Shown one piece after another: positions 30,263 through 40,080 of a DNA stretch of 64,000 nucleotides. Within the stretch, counting starts at the first letter, position 1. Every line of letters begins with the position of its first letter. The stretch comes from Leishmania donovani. Its lineage: Eukaryota > Euglenozoa > Kinetoplastea > Trypanosomatida > Trypanosomatidae. The notes below the pieces were generated by a model. The model worked only from the letters and a program-made list of their open reading frames with translations. It had not been told where the DNA came from and made no database searches. Position numbers and translations under genes: made by a program. The stretch lies in assembly GCF_000227135.1 (NCBI RefSeq), contig NC_018251.1, positions 660,082 through 724,081 of the forward strand, given 5' to 3'.

Positions 30263-31156
30263 TGTCTTTCGTCTTCTGGTTGCGGTTCAACCTTGTATGC
30301 TTGCGAAGCGTGAGCGTGGTTCCACATGCGCGGCGGTGCGCCGACACGGCAGTGGAAGCGATGCCCGTCTTTTATTCCGTCTTCTCTCTCACTCAGCGAT
30401 GCTTCGACTTGGGCTCTTCAGCGAGCGCATTTCCAGCCTTTGGCGCAGTCAAGACAGGCAGAGCGAGAGAGCTCGCCGCGTGCGCTCATGACCGCCTCTG
30501 CGCGTCCGCTGGCGTGTGGACGTTTTTCGTGTTTATTTTGTTTCGGCCTCTTTCCTCGCTTCTTTGACGTTGTCGTACACGACAGGCATATGTTGACGGA
30601 GGACGAGCAGGAGAGGGGGAACGCGGAGAGATGGAGAGGCAAGGGGCGCCTGCACGACGTGATATACTGCTTGCCGCGTCCGTCTTTGTCGAGCGTCTGC
30701 TTGCAGGTCTCTTCACACCTCCAGTGCATGTGGGTCGATACCGGGCGTTGTGGCACTCGGCACGACTCGCTCTGCCAAAAGCGGCACCCTGCGGAGTCGC
30801 GTATACAGCGGATGGCATCCAACGTTAAAAAAATGTGTGTATGTGCGCATGCATAGGAAGGAGAAACACGAAGGCACAGAGGTGCCATGTGTCGGCACGG
30901 CGAGTCTCTCGCATACAGCCCACGAACGCTTCACACACATACACACACAAAAGTATGTATATATATATATATATAGATCTGCGTGTGTGTGAGTGCGTCT
31001 CCCGCTCTTGCTCTTCTCTCTTCCACGTTGGCTGTTACTGCGCATATAACTTCCCATGACGTTTCTATCCATGCGCTATACTCCCTACGTGTGTGCGTGT
31101 CTACTTAGGCACAACCTTGGATGTGCCATCAGCATGCCTCCTGCCTGCTACCCGCT
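30263..31156. other. Intergenic spacer
   Basis: It contains a TA microsatellite at about 30955-30976 flanked by CA/TG dinucleotide runs. No gene or RNA recognised. Confidence 0.6.
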
Positions 31157-31969
31157 CTATGCCGTGCACGCAGACAGCAGCGTCGTCACGCAGACTTCCA
31201 ATGCGTGCCACCGGAGCGCCTGCGCCTGCGCCTCCTGCGACTCCGCGCCGACGCACACGCGACGCACGTCGGCACGGGTCATGCTGCGCTGGGCGGCGAG
31301 GAGCATGGACTCTGAGATGCCGTAGAAGAGGGCCACCTTCGACACATCGGCAAACGCAAAGGCAGCACCGGTCCAGAAGGGCTCCGTGATGAGCGCAAAC
31401 GTGTGCGCCTGTGCGGCGCTGTTCGTCAGCTGCACACAGGCGTGAATGGTGGCATCGAGGTCCTTGCCGTCCTGCACCGTAGATGCTACCGCGCTGCCAG
31501 CCCCCACATCGTCTGCAAAGGACACGGCAGCAGCACGCGCGCTGCCCGAACGCTTGTAGATAATCACCACGCTAGTTGTCTGCGGCCCGGGGGGGAGCAC
31601 CTGCAGAATGCGGTCCAAGTTGTGTGAGAGAGACAGAGCAGCAAAAATTTGACGACTGTTCGAAACTCGACGGGTCGTTTGCTGCTGCAGCAGCGGCGGC
31701 AGTGATGGTGACGCACTTGTCGACGCTGACGACGGCGAAGATGCCTCCGCGAGGGGAGGAGAAATGGTGGACGATAACAGGGTTGCCAACATGTCCGCAC
31801 TCGCCTCCACCCGAAACAGCGCCACGGCTAGTTGCAGCGGCGAGATCAGAAAGGCATGGTCCACGACGGCGGCATCGATGTGGCGTCGCTTCAGCTCTGC
31901 GTGAATCGCTGCTGCATTGGTGCAGTCGTGGTAGCAGCACACGTTGAAGCTACCTATTCGCAAATGCAT
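31157..31969 (-). CDS. Cgi121/TPRKB-like subunit of the KEOPS complex
   Basis: The first ATG in frame is at 31969, giving 270 residues. The N-terminal region matches the Cgi121/TPRKB pattern: a beta strand (MHLRIGSFNV), a helix with N-A-A-x-I (NAAAIHAELKRRHID), then AAVVDHAFLISPLQLAVALF, which parallels IDGSLINPTVIVDPFQILVAAN of TPRKB. A second match is RQIFAALSLSHNLDRILQVL...VVIIYK, paralleling the ..EIIFNLSPNNNISEAL...ILIVY segment. Between them is a Ser/Pro-rich insert. KEOPS makes the t6A modification of ANN-decoding tRNAs; Cgi121/TPRKB binds Bud32/PRPK and the tRNA 3' end. The C-terminal ~80 residues extend beyond the human protein (175 residues). The assignment rests on visual alignment only. 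Confidence 0.68.
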   Translation of the reverse strand: MHLRIGSFNVCCYHDCTNAAAIHAELKRRHIDAAVVDHAFLISPLQLAVALFRVEASADMLATLLSSTISPPLAEASSPSSASTSASPSLPPLLQQQTTRRVSNSRQIFAALSLSHNLDRILQVLPPGPQTTSVVIIYKRSGSARAAAVSFADDVGAGSAVASTVQDGKDLDATIHACVQLTNSAAQAHTFALITEPFWTGAAFAFADVSKVALFYGISESMLLAAQRSMTRADVRRVCVGAESQEAQAQALRWHALEVCVTTLLSACTA

Positions 31970-33570
31970 TTTGGCGAGGAGGTAAGGAGGGGGAGAGAGA
32001 GGCGGGCGGGCGGAGGAAGGCTCCGCCGTCTCGTTGGAGACTCTGCTGTCGATGTGCGGAGCAACAGCGCGTGAACACGCACTCAATCCACAAACAGGCT
32101 CGCTCGTGTTGGCAGAGGGGCGGGCGGAGTGGTTGGGGGAGTGTCCAGTGGTGCACCAAGAGATGCGCGTGTATGTGCGTGCGTGTGTGTGTGTGTGTGC
32201 CCGTCTATAAATCTATCGCTTCCTTTGCGGCATGCTGGCATGGAGGGACTCGCTTGCACACAGTCCGCTGTCGCCGAGAGAGAGGGAAGAGGGAGGCAGA
32301 GGAAGCGTAGAATGCTCAACAGGATGGGGGCATTTTTCTCATTTCTTCTTATCGCCTCCCACCACGCGCTCATCTATGCGTGTTGGTGCCTACGTTGGCG
32401 CATGGGTGAGTCCGGCGCACGACGAGACACTGCGGCGCCGTGCCTGTTGCCCTCGTGGCACTACGACACACGACCTGGAGGCCCTTTCCTCCTGTGGAGC
32501 AAGCGCAAGAGGACCGACAACGTTGGCAAAGGAGGCGGTGGGTGAGGGGGGCAGGGGCTGGAAGAATCTGCACGACTGTGCCTCCACACCCCTCCCCCTC
32601 CCCGAGAGGCTGGGCGGGGGGCTTCGGTGCTCGGATTGATAGCAAGGGCGAGAGACGTGAAATAAGCGATGAAAAGCGAAAAAAAAAAGAAACGCACAGA
32701 CGAGCGCACCGGCGCACTGCGTCAACGCGGGCACACGCTCCGGAGTACCCGCAACGAGAGGGGATTACGCACACACACACGCACGGACGAGCGCACGAAA
32801 AAAAAAGGAAAGCGAGAGATCGTGTAGAAGTATGAGCGGGTGATGAGGGGATGGGGCCGGTGCATGCCGCATACGCCCCGTGTCTGTGCGTGTGCGTTTA
32901 CCTCGTTGTCAGCGTTGATAGGTTCGCGTTTCTCTACGGCAAATCAGGGTCACGGAAAAGACAAGAGAAGGTACAGTAAGTGCGCTAGAATGAATTTGTT
33001 GTCGTCGTCGCTGTAGCGCAGCGCTACGACAGAGAAGAACGCAAGTGCATGCGCATATATGTGTGAAAGAGGGAGGAGGAAGCACCGCATCTGAAGCTGA
33101 AAGGTAGAATAGAAGAGGAGCTAGCCAGGTGTGTGGGCTGATGGGCCGGTGGGCGGGCGTAGAACAGGGTTAGGGCGACGAGGCAACAAGGACCGAACGA
33201 AAACAGCGATCGACGGACATGATGTAACGTGACGTGCCTGGGAGGTGTGTGTGCGTGTAGGCCCACATATGCACCAGTTGTGCACATGTGTGAAGGCATG
33301 AGGGCCGTAAGTCAATCCTTTATACTCGCTCTATCAAGAGCACGACTGCACCGCCGTCTTCTCCGCCTTAACATTCGCTGGCAGCATGATGCACGTCAAA
33401 CAGAGGTATATGCGGAGGCAGATCAGGATGAGGGAGTGAGGGAGACGTGGGCAATGACAGTCCTGGAGGAGAAGGCCGAGATCACGGGCGCATCGCGACG
33501 TGAAGCTGGGGGCGCACAGACACACACACACACGTCGTGTTGTTCCTCCGCTTTCTTCCTTTGTCATTGT
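31970..33570. other. Intergenic spacer (1.6 kb)
   Basis: No gene seen. The minus strand has a C/T tract immediately upstream of the ATG at 31969 (31975-32010) with no AG between tract and ATG, so the acceptor must be further upstream. A GT run at 32180-32200 and A-tracts near 32680-32692 and 32798-32808 are also present. Confidence 0.6.
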
Positions 33571-33912
33571 CTACTCCACGTCGAGGTGCAACGTGTACCT
33601 CTCGTTCTCTGGCTTGAGTCCCTCGAAAGGGCGCATGTAGACCAACTCCATCGTGTGATGGCCCTTTCTCAGCGGTTTCACGAGCACCGTGTAGGAGCCA
33701 CCAACCCCCACCATAGGACCCGAGACTGGTGTCGGCGTGTACTTGGAGACGACCTCCAGGTGCTCATCGCTAAGCATCTCCTTGCCCCCAAAACCGGCAC
33801 GCGTCCACATGTAGCCAGTGGTAGGGTTGCCCTTCAGGTGAATCTCGATCGTGCTGCCGACGTGCACGTTCAAGCACTTGTTGTTGTCCTTGATAGTGAG
33901 CGGGGCGGTCAT
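33571..33912 (-). CDS. ICP: Chagasin-family inhibitor of cysteine peptidases
   Basis: This 113-residue protein is a clear orthologue of Leishmania ICP, a member of the chagasin family (I42). The three inhibitory loops are visible: NPTTGYMW, GVGGSY and RPFEGLKPENERY. It blocks papain-family (clan CA) peptidases by filling the active-site cleft; in Leishmania the product acts on parasite and host cysteine peptidases and influences host interaction. No signal peptide is present, as usual. The start at 33912 (MTAPLT) gives the normal family length. An in-frame ATG at 33924 would add MRPK and lies directly after a CAG that could be an acceptor, so a four-residue longer form is possible. Confidence 0.95.
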   Translation of the reverse strand: MTAPLTIKDNNKCLNVHVGSTIEIHLKGNPTTGYMWTRAGFGGKEMLSDEHLEVVSKYTPTPVSGPMVGVGGSYTVLVKPLRKGHHTMELVYMRPFEGLKPENERYTLHLDVE

Positions 33913-35696
33913 TTTTGGTCGCATCTGTGTGTGTATGTATATGCTGCTGCTGCGATGCGAGGAGTGAGAAAACAGGCGAGCGTGAGCAAGCTGAGCGCGC
34001 AGATATGTAGACGGAGGGGGGAGGGACTGCGCAGACGTTGCCGACGGCACACGAGGGGGAGAAGGCAGAGAAACAGAGGAGTGGGATAGCATGCATGCAT
34101 CGCTATTGGCGCGCGCGTGTGTGTGTATGTGGAGGAGCACGAGAGCAGTGCTCCCAGCGACATCAGACATGTCCGCCAGAGATCGAGAAACATAGGAGCG
34201 AAGAATTGTATCTTCAGCGCGACTACTTTCTGCAATACAACATGAGGTCACTCTCCCCCCCGGCCCTGCCACATTCCCCAACACCTGGTGCGAAGCAGCG
34301 GTGGACACGCCCGTTACAGCCATAAGCCGACTCAATCATCGGAGCACGGCTCCTGTCGCAAACGCTACCCCACCCACCCACCTCACTCCCGCTCCCATCA
34401 TGCCAGCCGCTACCCGGTGCCTCCCCCTCGAGGTGTCCGAGGCTCCCTCCACCAGCGGGCAGTGTGAGGGCCGGGTGGTGGGATACGCTCCAGTCACGAT
34501 GACACTTCGCCCACCATACGGGTGATGTGAGCGTGCTCATTGTCGTTGGTCGCCCCGATGCCACACCATCCAGGGCCTGACCCTGCCACTCACCACAAGT
34601 CGTTCAGTATTAGGAGGGATAAGAGGGCTGCGTTGGCTTCCTCCTTCACAGAGAGTGGAGGCACTGGGCCCTGAGATACCACGCACGGAGGTGGCCGGCA
34701 TCATCAGGTATGAGGAAAGGACATGGGGGAAGGGGCCGAGGCAGACGCTGCCCGAGGAATCTTCCTTGCGCGCACGCGCTCACGTATTGCCCTCACCGCC
34801 AGTGTGGAAGGATCACCTTGAGGGTCGAGAGACAGCAACGTATCCGCCTTGTGTCGCAGTCGATCCCCAACTACGAAGTGCATGGGAAGGGAGGCTAGCG
34901 TCAGCTTGTGTTGCAAATACGTTGGTGTGGGTGGCACAGACTGGAGAGGAGGTGATGGTGGGAAGCGGCTGGGTAAAGCGCGCGCACGCGCACGGGTGCG
35001 ATTATCGTTGTTCTGTTCGATGAGGAAGGCACTGAAGGCAACCGGCGCACAACAGGGTAACACACACACACACACACAGCCCAGACTTGCACGCTCATAT
35101 GCAGATCCGCGCCGTCGGATATCGGCGTCTCTCTTTTTGCTCGGAAGTTCGTGTGCTGCCTGTGTGTAGTGGGCCTCCAAAGGGCACCCTCTTCCCTCAC
35201 GCCCGCGCGAAAACCACAACAGGCCCCCGTGCACACACCGAGACGAGAATAGACAGAGAGAGGCAGTACCGGAGAAGAAAAGCGAACGGGCGCGGCGTGG
35301 TGTGGAGGCGCTAAGGGAGGGGGAGGGTAAGGAAGAGATCTGTTTTTGGTGAGGAGACGCATTCGTTGCCGATGGGACAAGCACTGATGCACATGACGCC
35401 ACCTCACACTGCTATACACATCAGCCGATCTCTCCCCTGCACACATACACACACACACACACGCATAAATGCAGAGGCAAACGTAGACACATAACACGTG
35501 CATGGCGACCCTCTCCCCCGCTGATCGGCGTTCTGCTTCCCACATCACGTCATCGACCTCTTTTTGCTAAGTCGGAGAGAGAGCGCGCGACACCACACAC
35601 GCGCGCACACACACTCCGATGTGCCACCCGCACTCATCACTGCCACAGCCGTAAACATCGTGCTTGTGTGAGAGGGAGAGATGCGTTTGCTTGATT
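33913..35696. other. Intergenic spacer with a SIDER-like element
   Basis: It contains the ICP leader (minus tract GCCTGTTTTCTCACTCC then ATCGCAG at about 33950-33978), the SIDER-like copy at ~34232-34630, and CA tracts near 35058-35080 and 35441-35463. No gene is supported. Confidence 0.65.
34232..34630. mobile_element. SIDER-like degenerate retroposon, copy 2
   Basis: It shares with copies 1 and 3 the ACAACATGAG start, GGTGCGAAGC, CCGACTCAATCATCGGAGCA, CCACCAGCGGGCAG and CCGATGCCACACCAT blocks, in the same order and orientation, with many differences between. It lies in the 3' region of the acyl-CoA synthetase gene. SIDER2 elements in Leishmania 3'UTRs promote mRNA decay, so this may act on that transcript; the subclass is not proven here. 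Confidence 0.62.
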
Positions 35697-38600
35697 TTAC
35701 CAGCCGCACTTTTCCATGTTCGCGCCGAGAATGGCACGAGTCGCGGTTGTTAGCGGGACGTAGCCGGTGGCGTGTGGGGCGCCGCTGGCACCCTTCGAGC
35801 CCACCGGCGGCAACGCCAACTCCTTCAGCGCCGCCTGATTGGACACAAGTACGTAGACGCGCACGTACGGCGTCGTCGTCGCGTCGTCGTCGCCAGTGAC
35901 ACTGTTGCCCCACGCACTTGCTGGCACCTCCGCGCAAGTCGTCGAGCTCCCGTCGAACTCGTAGCCCTGATTGATGAGGATGCCTTTCTTGTACTTGAAC
36001 GTAGACGTCTGTGTGGCGTCCTCGGCCACAGCGTGCTTGTTCAACCGCACCTCGGAGGAGATGACCCCGTTGTCACCGTCTTGGCTGTCGCCCGCCACCA
36101 GATCATGCATGCGCAGAAATAGCGGAATCGAGGAGGCCGGAAGCATCGCCTGATTCTCCGTCCCATCACCGTTGCGCCGCACTTTGCCAGTGAGAAATCC
36201 GTACAGGTCATCCTGGAGAAAGCGACGCTCCTCGGCGAGGGTGAGGGACTGCGGCCGCGACGGGGCCGGCAACCGGGACGACGGCGAGCTGGGGCTCGTG
36301 CTGCTGCAACCGTCCGAGGACGAGCGCAGGTGCCGCGGCTGCAGGCTCAGCATGGCCATACCAGCTCGCCCCTCACGCCCTGGCAGCTCCACACCGTACA
36401 CGACGGCTTCCTGTACCCCGACGCGCGTTGTGTGGATGGAGTTGAGGGCGTTGGACACCTCAAGCGTGCTGACGTTCTCACCCTTCCAGCGGAAGGTGTC
36501 ACCGATGCGGTCGACGAATGTGCAGAAGCCGAAGCGGTCCATTCGAATGAGGTCGCCAGAGAGGAAGTAGCAGTCGTTTTGATGCGGCCACAGCACATGG
36601 CGAGCGACCTTGCTCTCCCGAGCCGCCTCATCCTCTTCCTGGTCGGCTGGCGCCGTCGACTTCGCCTTCGTGCCGCCGCTGCTGTTGCCGATGGAGGCGC
36701 CGTCGGCAGCAGCAGCGGCGTGGTGGGCCTTGTGGTATCCATCAAAGCGGCGGAGCGCGAACACGTCGAAGCCCTCGATCACCTCGCCCACCACCTCGCC
36801 CACCTCGCCGACGTCGCAGTGCGAGCAGTACCCCGTCTTGGGGTCGCGGTATACCTGTTGCGTCTCCTCATTGAACCGCAACACACGGAATGGGAAGAGG
36901 GGGATGTACTGCATACTGAGCCACTCGATCGGGCGCGGGAAGCGCGGGATGTGTCCCACGATGCCCGGCATGCCAAACAGGTTCAAGAGAAAAATGTTGC
37001 CCTCGGTGGAGCTGTAGAACTCAACCGGGTGCGCGATGTTCAGGCGACGCATGCACTCGAGCCAGATGTCCTGGCGCAGTCCATTGCCGAAGGCGTACGG
37101 CACCCGCCATGCCGTGCGGTTCAGCACCGCCAATGCATCCATCTCCGTCGTCGTCGCCGCCGTCTCCGCCGTCGCGCCAGAGGAGGGCGGCGCGGCCTGG
37201 ACGGGGGAGTGGCTGCGCTCGTACAGCACAGCGTACCGCAAGACCTCGCCGATGTACTGGACAACCGTGACGTGGTAGCGCTGCAGGTCCTTGCGGAACT
37301 GCGAGGCGCTGAACTTGGTGCGGATAATCATGCGCACGGTGGGCACGGTGGCGGCGAGGCGGGTGTGGCGAGGCGCACAACGGCGTATTTGTGCCCAAGC
37401 ATGCTGCTGCTCCTCCAATGCGTGCAAGAGATGGCCAAGGCAGAAGACGCTGCCGACGGTATGACACATGGGCAGGCAGTTATACAATGTGATGAGGCGG
37501 CGCTCGTTCTCGATGGCGGCGAGCTGCGCCGGCGTGTAGAGCCGCTGCTCCACCGCGGAGGCGACGAAGTATTCCAGCCCGAGGACTGCCGCGAAGAGGC
37601 GAAGGCACCACAGGGAGGCGCTCCAGAGGGCAAAAAGGGCTGCCTCGACGATGTTGCGCTCGCGGCACGTGAAGTCCAGGGACTCGATGCCGAATACGTG
37701 CGGCACAGTCGGGCAGTGGTATTGGATGCTGCTCGCGACGCTAGGCATGCCAACCTTGTCCGTCTTTTCTTCTGGTGTTTCCCGCTTGCCGGACGCGTGC
37801 AGCTGTGTGAGGGAGGTGTGAGGAGAAGAGGAAGACTGCTGCTGCTGTTGTGGCAGCCCAGGTGCTGACGCTGCTCCAGCTGCTGCCGGGTGCGCGGCCA
37901 CGTAGTCGACCTCGTTCATCTGCTGCACAACGGTCTCGGCAATCTTATCACGGTAGTACAAGACGCGGGAGAGGAAGCCGGTCGCGAAGAAGCGCAGGTG
38001 GCTGAACCGTGCGGCCTTGGGCAAGCCCGATGTGCCGGAGGTGTAGATAAAGAGGATCGGCTGCGTGTGGTGGAACCGGCGAAGCAGGCGAGAAAGGATG
38101 GAGACCATCTTGGTCTTGTAGTGCTGCAGCTGCTTTCGACTTTTGACTGAGCCGGCGGCTGTCGCGTACGGTTCCGCACCGCCATTCTTGGCGGAGGAAG
38201 GTTTGCCCAGGGCCAGCATCGACTTCCACGACGGCGGCGGGCGGGAAAGGATGACGTGCATGAGTAGGCGCACGCGCGGGCTGCTGATGAGGTAGGTATG
38301 GCGCATCTCGCCTACCGTGAAGTCCGGGTTGGCTTGCGCGCGCAACAAGAAAGGCTTCACCACGTCGTAGAGATCCAGCGGCGGCGTGGATGGCGGGGCC
38401 ACAAAACTGTCGCCGGCAGACGGGTTCGCTGCCTTCAGCGACTTGGCGTCGCCGTAGGCGCTTGCGTTAAAGGCCCGCAGAAGCTCCTCCATTTCCGTTG
38501 TCATGGCACTGGATACGGGCTGCCCCGCAGCGTTGGTGCTGCGCCAGAGGTAGATGCGCTTCACATGAGGCGGCACGTGCAGCTCGAGTTTTGACGTCAC

Positions 38601-39647
38601 GCCCTCGGCGTCGGCGTCGTCACTCGTTCGGCTGCAGAAGAGAAGAGGCACGTAGGCGACGTCCATCACTATCATGACGCTTCCCGAGCACTCCATCGCG
38701 TGGTAGAGCATGGTGTTGCTCGCCAGATTCGTGTTCAGCAGCGCAGTCCGGCAAGGGCGGTAGGTGCCACGCTCTGTCTTGGGCTGCTCGCTGTTGCTGT
38801 TGCGGTAGAGAACGTCGAGGAGGGTGTGCAGCGGCCCACTCCGCGCTGCGGCCATCCACACCGCGTTGTATTCCACCGAGTTGGGCAGCATGAGCGCGAG
38901 ACAGTCCGCCTCAGTCGGGCGCGGCGGCGGCGGCAGCACCGGTGCTGCTGGCGCGGCGTCGGCTATCTTTGACTGCTGTTGTGCCCTTTGTCGGTCTTGT
39001 CCTTCGTGGATCCACAGGAGGTCCCACGCGATGGCCTCACTGAGCAGCGTTATGAGGATAACCAAGTCGCGGTACGTGATGGTGGTTGGGTGCCCGGCTG
39101 CCACCACCGAGGCATACGTGGCGTCGGTCTCGGAAAGACGAAAGACAATGCTCTCCTCACTAGCGTGGCTGCTCTTACTCGGAACCGCCACGCCGGCGGC
39201 GATCTGCGCGTGGCGCTGCTTACAAACAAGAATGTCCTGATGCATGAATCGCTGGAGCAGCCGCACGTCGACCGCCTCGCCGTGTGTGATGGCGGCGAGT
39301 GAGTCGAACTTGGCCAGCAGCTCTGCCAGGAAAAGTACTGGGTCGACGGCGCCGCTCGCCTGCGCGCACAGCGGGGCGATGCTTTTGGTAGTTTGACCAG
39401 TCGACGTCTGTGTCGAGCTCTCGGCGTCGGGCCCCTCGAGGTAGATCGGTCCGTCCTCTGGTGCGGCGATGTTGTAGCGCCACGCACACGTCGCCTTGTA
39501 CGCGACGAGCTGGTACGGCACGCAGGCGTGGCGTGCCTGCACCGCCCCGAGGGAAAAGCCGAGCTGAAGGTACGCGCCAATGGTGCGCAGGGCGTACTGG
39601 ATACCCAAGCACCACTCTAGCATGCCCTCTGTGTTGACGGTCGACAT
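35697..39647 (-). CDS. FATP/very-long-chain acyl-CoA synthetase-like enzyme, greatly enlarged
   Basis: The first ATG is 39647, giving 1316 residues. The adenylate-forming core is clear: P-loop FIYTSGTSGLPKAA near 534, LPMCHTVG near 719, EFYSSTEGN near 876, GDLIRMDRFGFCTFVDRIGD near 1030, and the FATP-type RWKGENVSTLEV hinge near 1053. An N-terminal hydrophobic stretch (LGIQYALRTIGAYLQLG) may anchor it to a membrane. It should activate long or very long chain fatty acids with ATP and CoA, perhaps coupled to uptake. Ordinary FATPs have ~620-650 residues; here low-complexity and unidentified inserts roughly double the length while leaving catalytic motifs in order. A tract plus CAG three bases before the ATG supports this start. 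Confidence 0.88.
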   Translation of the reverse strand: MSTVNTEGMLEWCLGIQYALRTIGAYLQLGFSLGAVQARHACVPYQLVAYKATCAWRYNIAAPEDGPIYLEGPDAESSTQTSTGQTTKSIAPLCAQASGAVDPVLFLAELLAKFDSLAAITHGEAVDVRLLQRFMHQDILVCKQRHAQIAAGVAVPSKSSHASEESIVFRLSETDATYASVVAAGHPTTITYRDLVILITLLSEAIAWDLLWIHEGQDRQRAQQQSKIADAAPAAPVLPPPPRPTEADCLALMLPNSVEYNAVWMAAARSGPLHTLLDVLYRNSNSEQPKTERGTYRPCRTALLNTNLASNTMLYHAMECSGSVMIVMDVAYVPLLFCSRTSDDADAEGVTSKLELHVPPHVKRIYLWRSTNAAGQPVSSAMTTEMEELLRAFNASAYGDAKSLKAANPSAGDSFVAPPSTPPLDLYDVVKPFLLRAQANPDFTVGEMRHTYLISSPRVRLLMHVILSRPPPSWKSMLALGKPSSAKNGGAEPYATAAGSVKSRKQLQHYKTKMVSILSRLLRRFHHTQPILFIYTSGTSGLPKAARFSHLRFFATGFLSRVLYYRDKIAETVVQQMNEVDYVAAHPAAAGAASAPGLPQQQQQSSSSPHTSLTQLHASGKRETPEEKTDKVGMPSVASSIQYHCPTVPHVFGIESLDFTCRERNIVEAALFALWSASLWCLRLFAAVLGLEYFVASAVEQRLYTPAQLAAIENERRLITLYNCLPMCHTVGSVFCLGHLLHALEEQQHAWAQIRRCAPRHTRLAATVPTVRMIIRTKFSASQFRKDLQRYHVTVVQYIGEVLRYAVLYERSHSPVQAAPPSSGATAETAATTTEMDALAVLNRTAWRVPYAFGNGLRQDIWLECMRRLNIAHPVEFYSSTEGNIFLLNLFGMPGIVGHIPRFPRPIEWLSMQYIPLFPFRVLRFNEETQQVYRDPKTGYCSHCDVGEVGEVVGEVIEGFDVFALRRFDGYHKAHHAAAAADGASIGNSSGGTKAKSTAPADQEEDEAARESKVARHVLWPHQNDCYFLSGDLIRMDRFGFCTFVDRIGDTFRWKGENVSTLEVSNALNSIHTTRVGVQEAVVYGVELPGREGRAGMAMLSLQPRHLRSSSDGCSSTSPSSPSSRLPAPSRPQSLTLAEERRFLQDDLYGFLTGKVRRNGDGTENQAMLPASSIPLFLRMHDLVAGDSQDGDNGVISSEVRLNKHAVAEDATQTSTFKYKKGILINQGYEFDGSSTTCAEVPASAWGNSVTGDDDATTTPYVRVYVLVSNQAALKELALPPVGSKGASGAPHATGYVPLTTATRAILGANMEKCGW

Positions 39648-39650
39648 GTT

Positions 39651-39690
39651 CTGACGATGGGGGAGAGAGAAAAAGAGGTGGGGATGGGGT
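39651..39690 (-). promoter_or_regulatory. Predicted trans-splice acceptor of the acyl-CoA synthetase gene
   Basis: The minus strand reads CCACCTCTTTTTCTCTCTCC then CCCATCGTCAG, with the G at 39651, then AAC and the ATG. This is the longest tract upstream of the gene and its first AG, implying a leader of three nucleotides beyond the spliced leader. Confidence 0.5.
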
Positions 39691-40046
39691 GGGACTTGGT
39701 GCTGTGCTGCTGAGGATGAGCGTGTGCAGCAGCAACAACACAAGGCGCAAAGGTTGGGGGAAGGGGGAGAGAGAGAGGGAGAAGCTCAGCAGCTCAGTGC
39801 AATTAAATACATACTGATGCTTATCTGCGCGTGTGTTGTGCACGTGCTTAGGAAACTATATGTGCCGCTTATGCGCGCGTGTGAGTGAGTATTTGAGTCA
39901 GTGTGTGTGTGTGTGTGCTGTATCCGGCGGGCGAGGAGGAGAGCAAACAGCAGCAACAAAAAAAATGAGAGCGCCCTTCTCCGCAAAACGCTTATTATGC
40001 GATGGGCACGACCACTAAGACAGAGGGCACGAATGGGAGTGTTGCA

Positions 40047-40047
40047 G

Positions 40048-40076
<29 letters not shown>
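40047..40076. repeat. CA microsatellite
   Basis: About 15 CA units are read directly, in the presumed 3'UTR/intergenic region downstream of the RNA-binding protein gene. Confidence 0.9.

Positions 40077-40080
<4 letters not shown>

Noticed and set aside
36330..37868. 512-codon plus-strand frame antisense to the acyl-CoA synthetase
   Set aside because: A shadow frame created by GC-rich codon bias opposite a clear gene; His/Arg/Val/Leu-rich with no domain.
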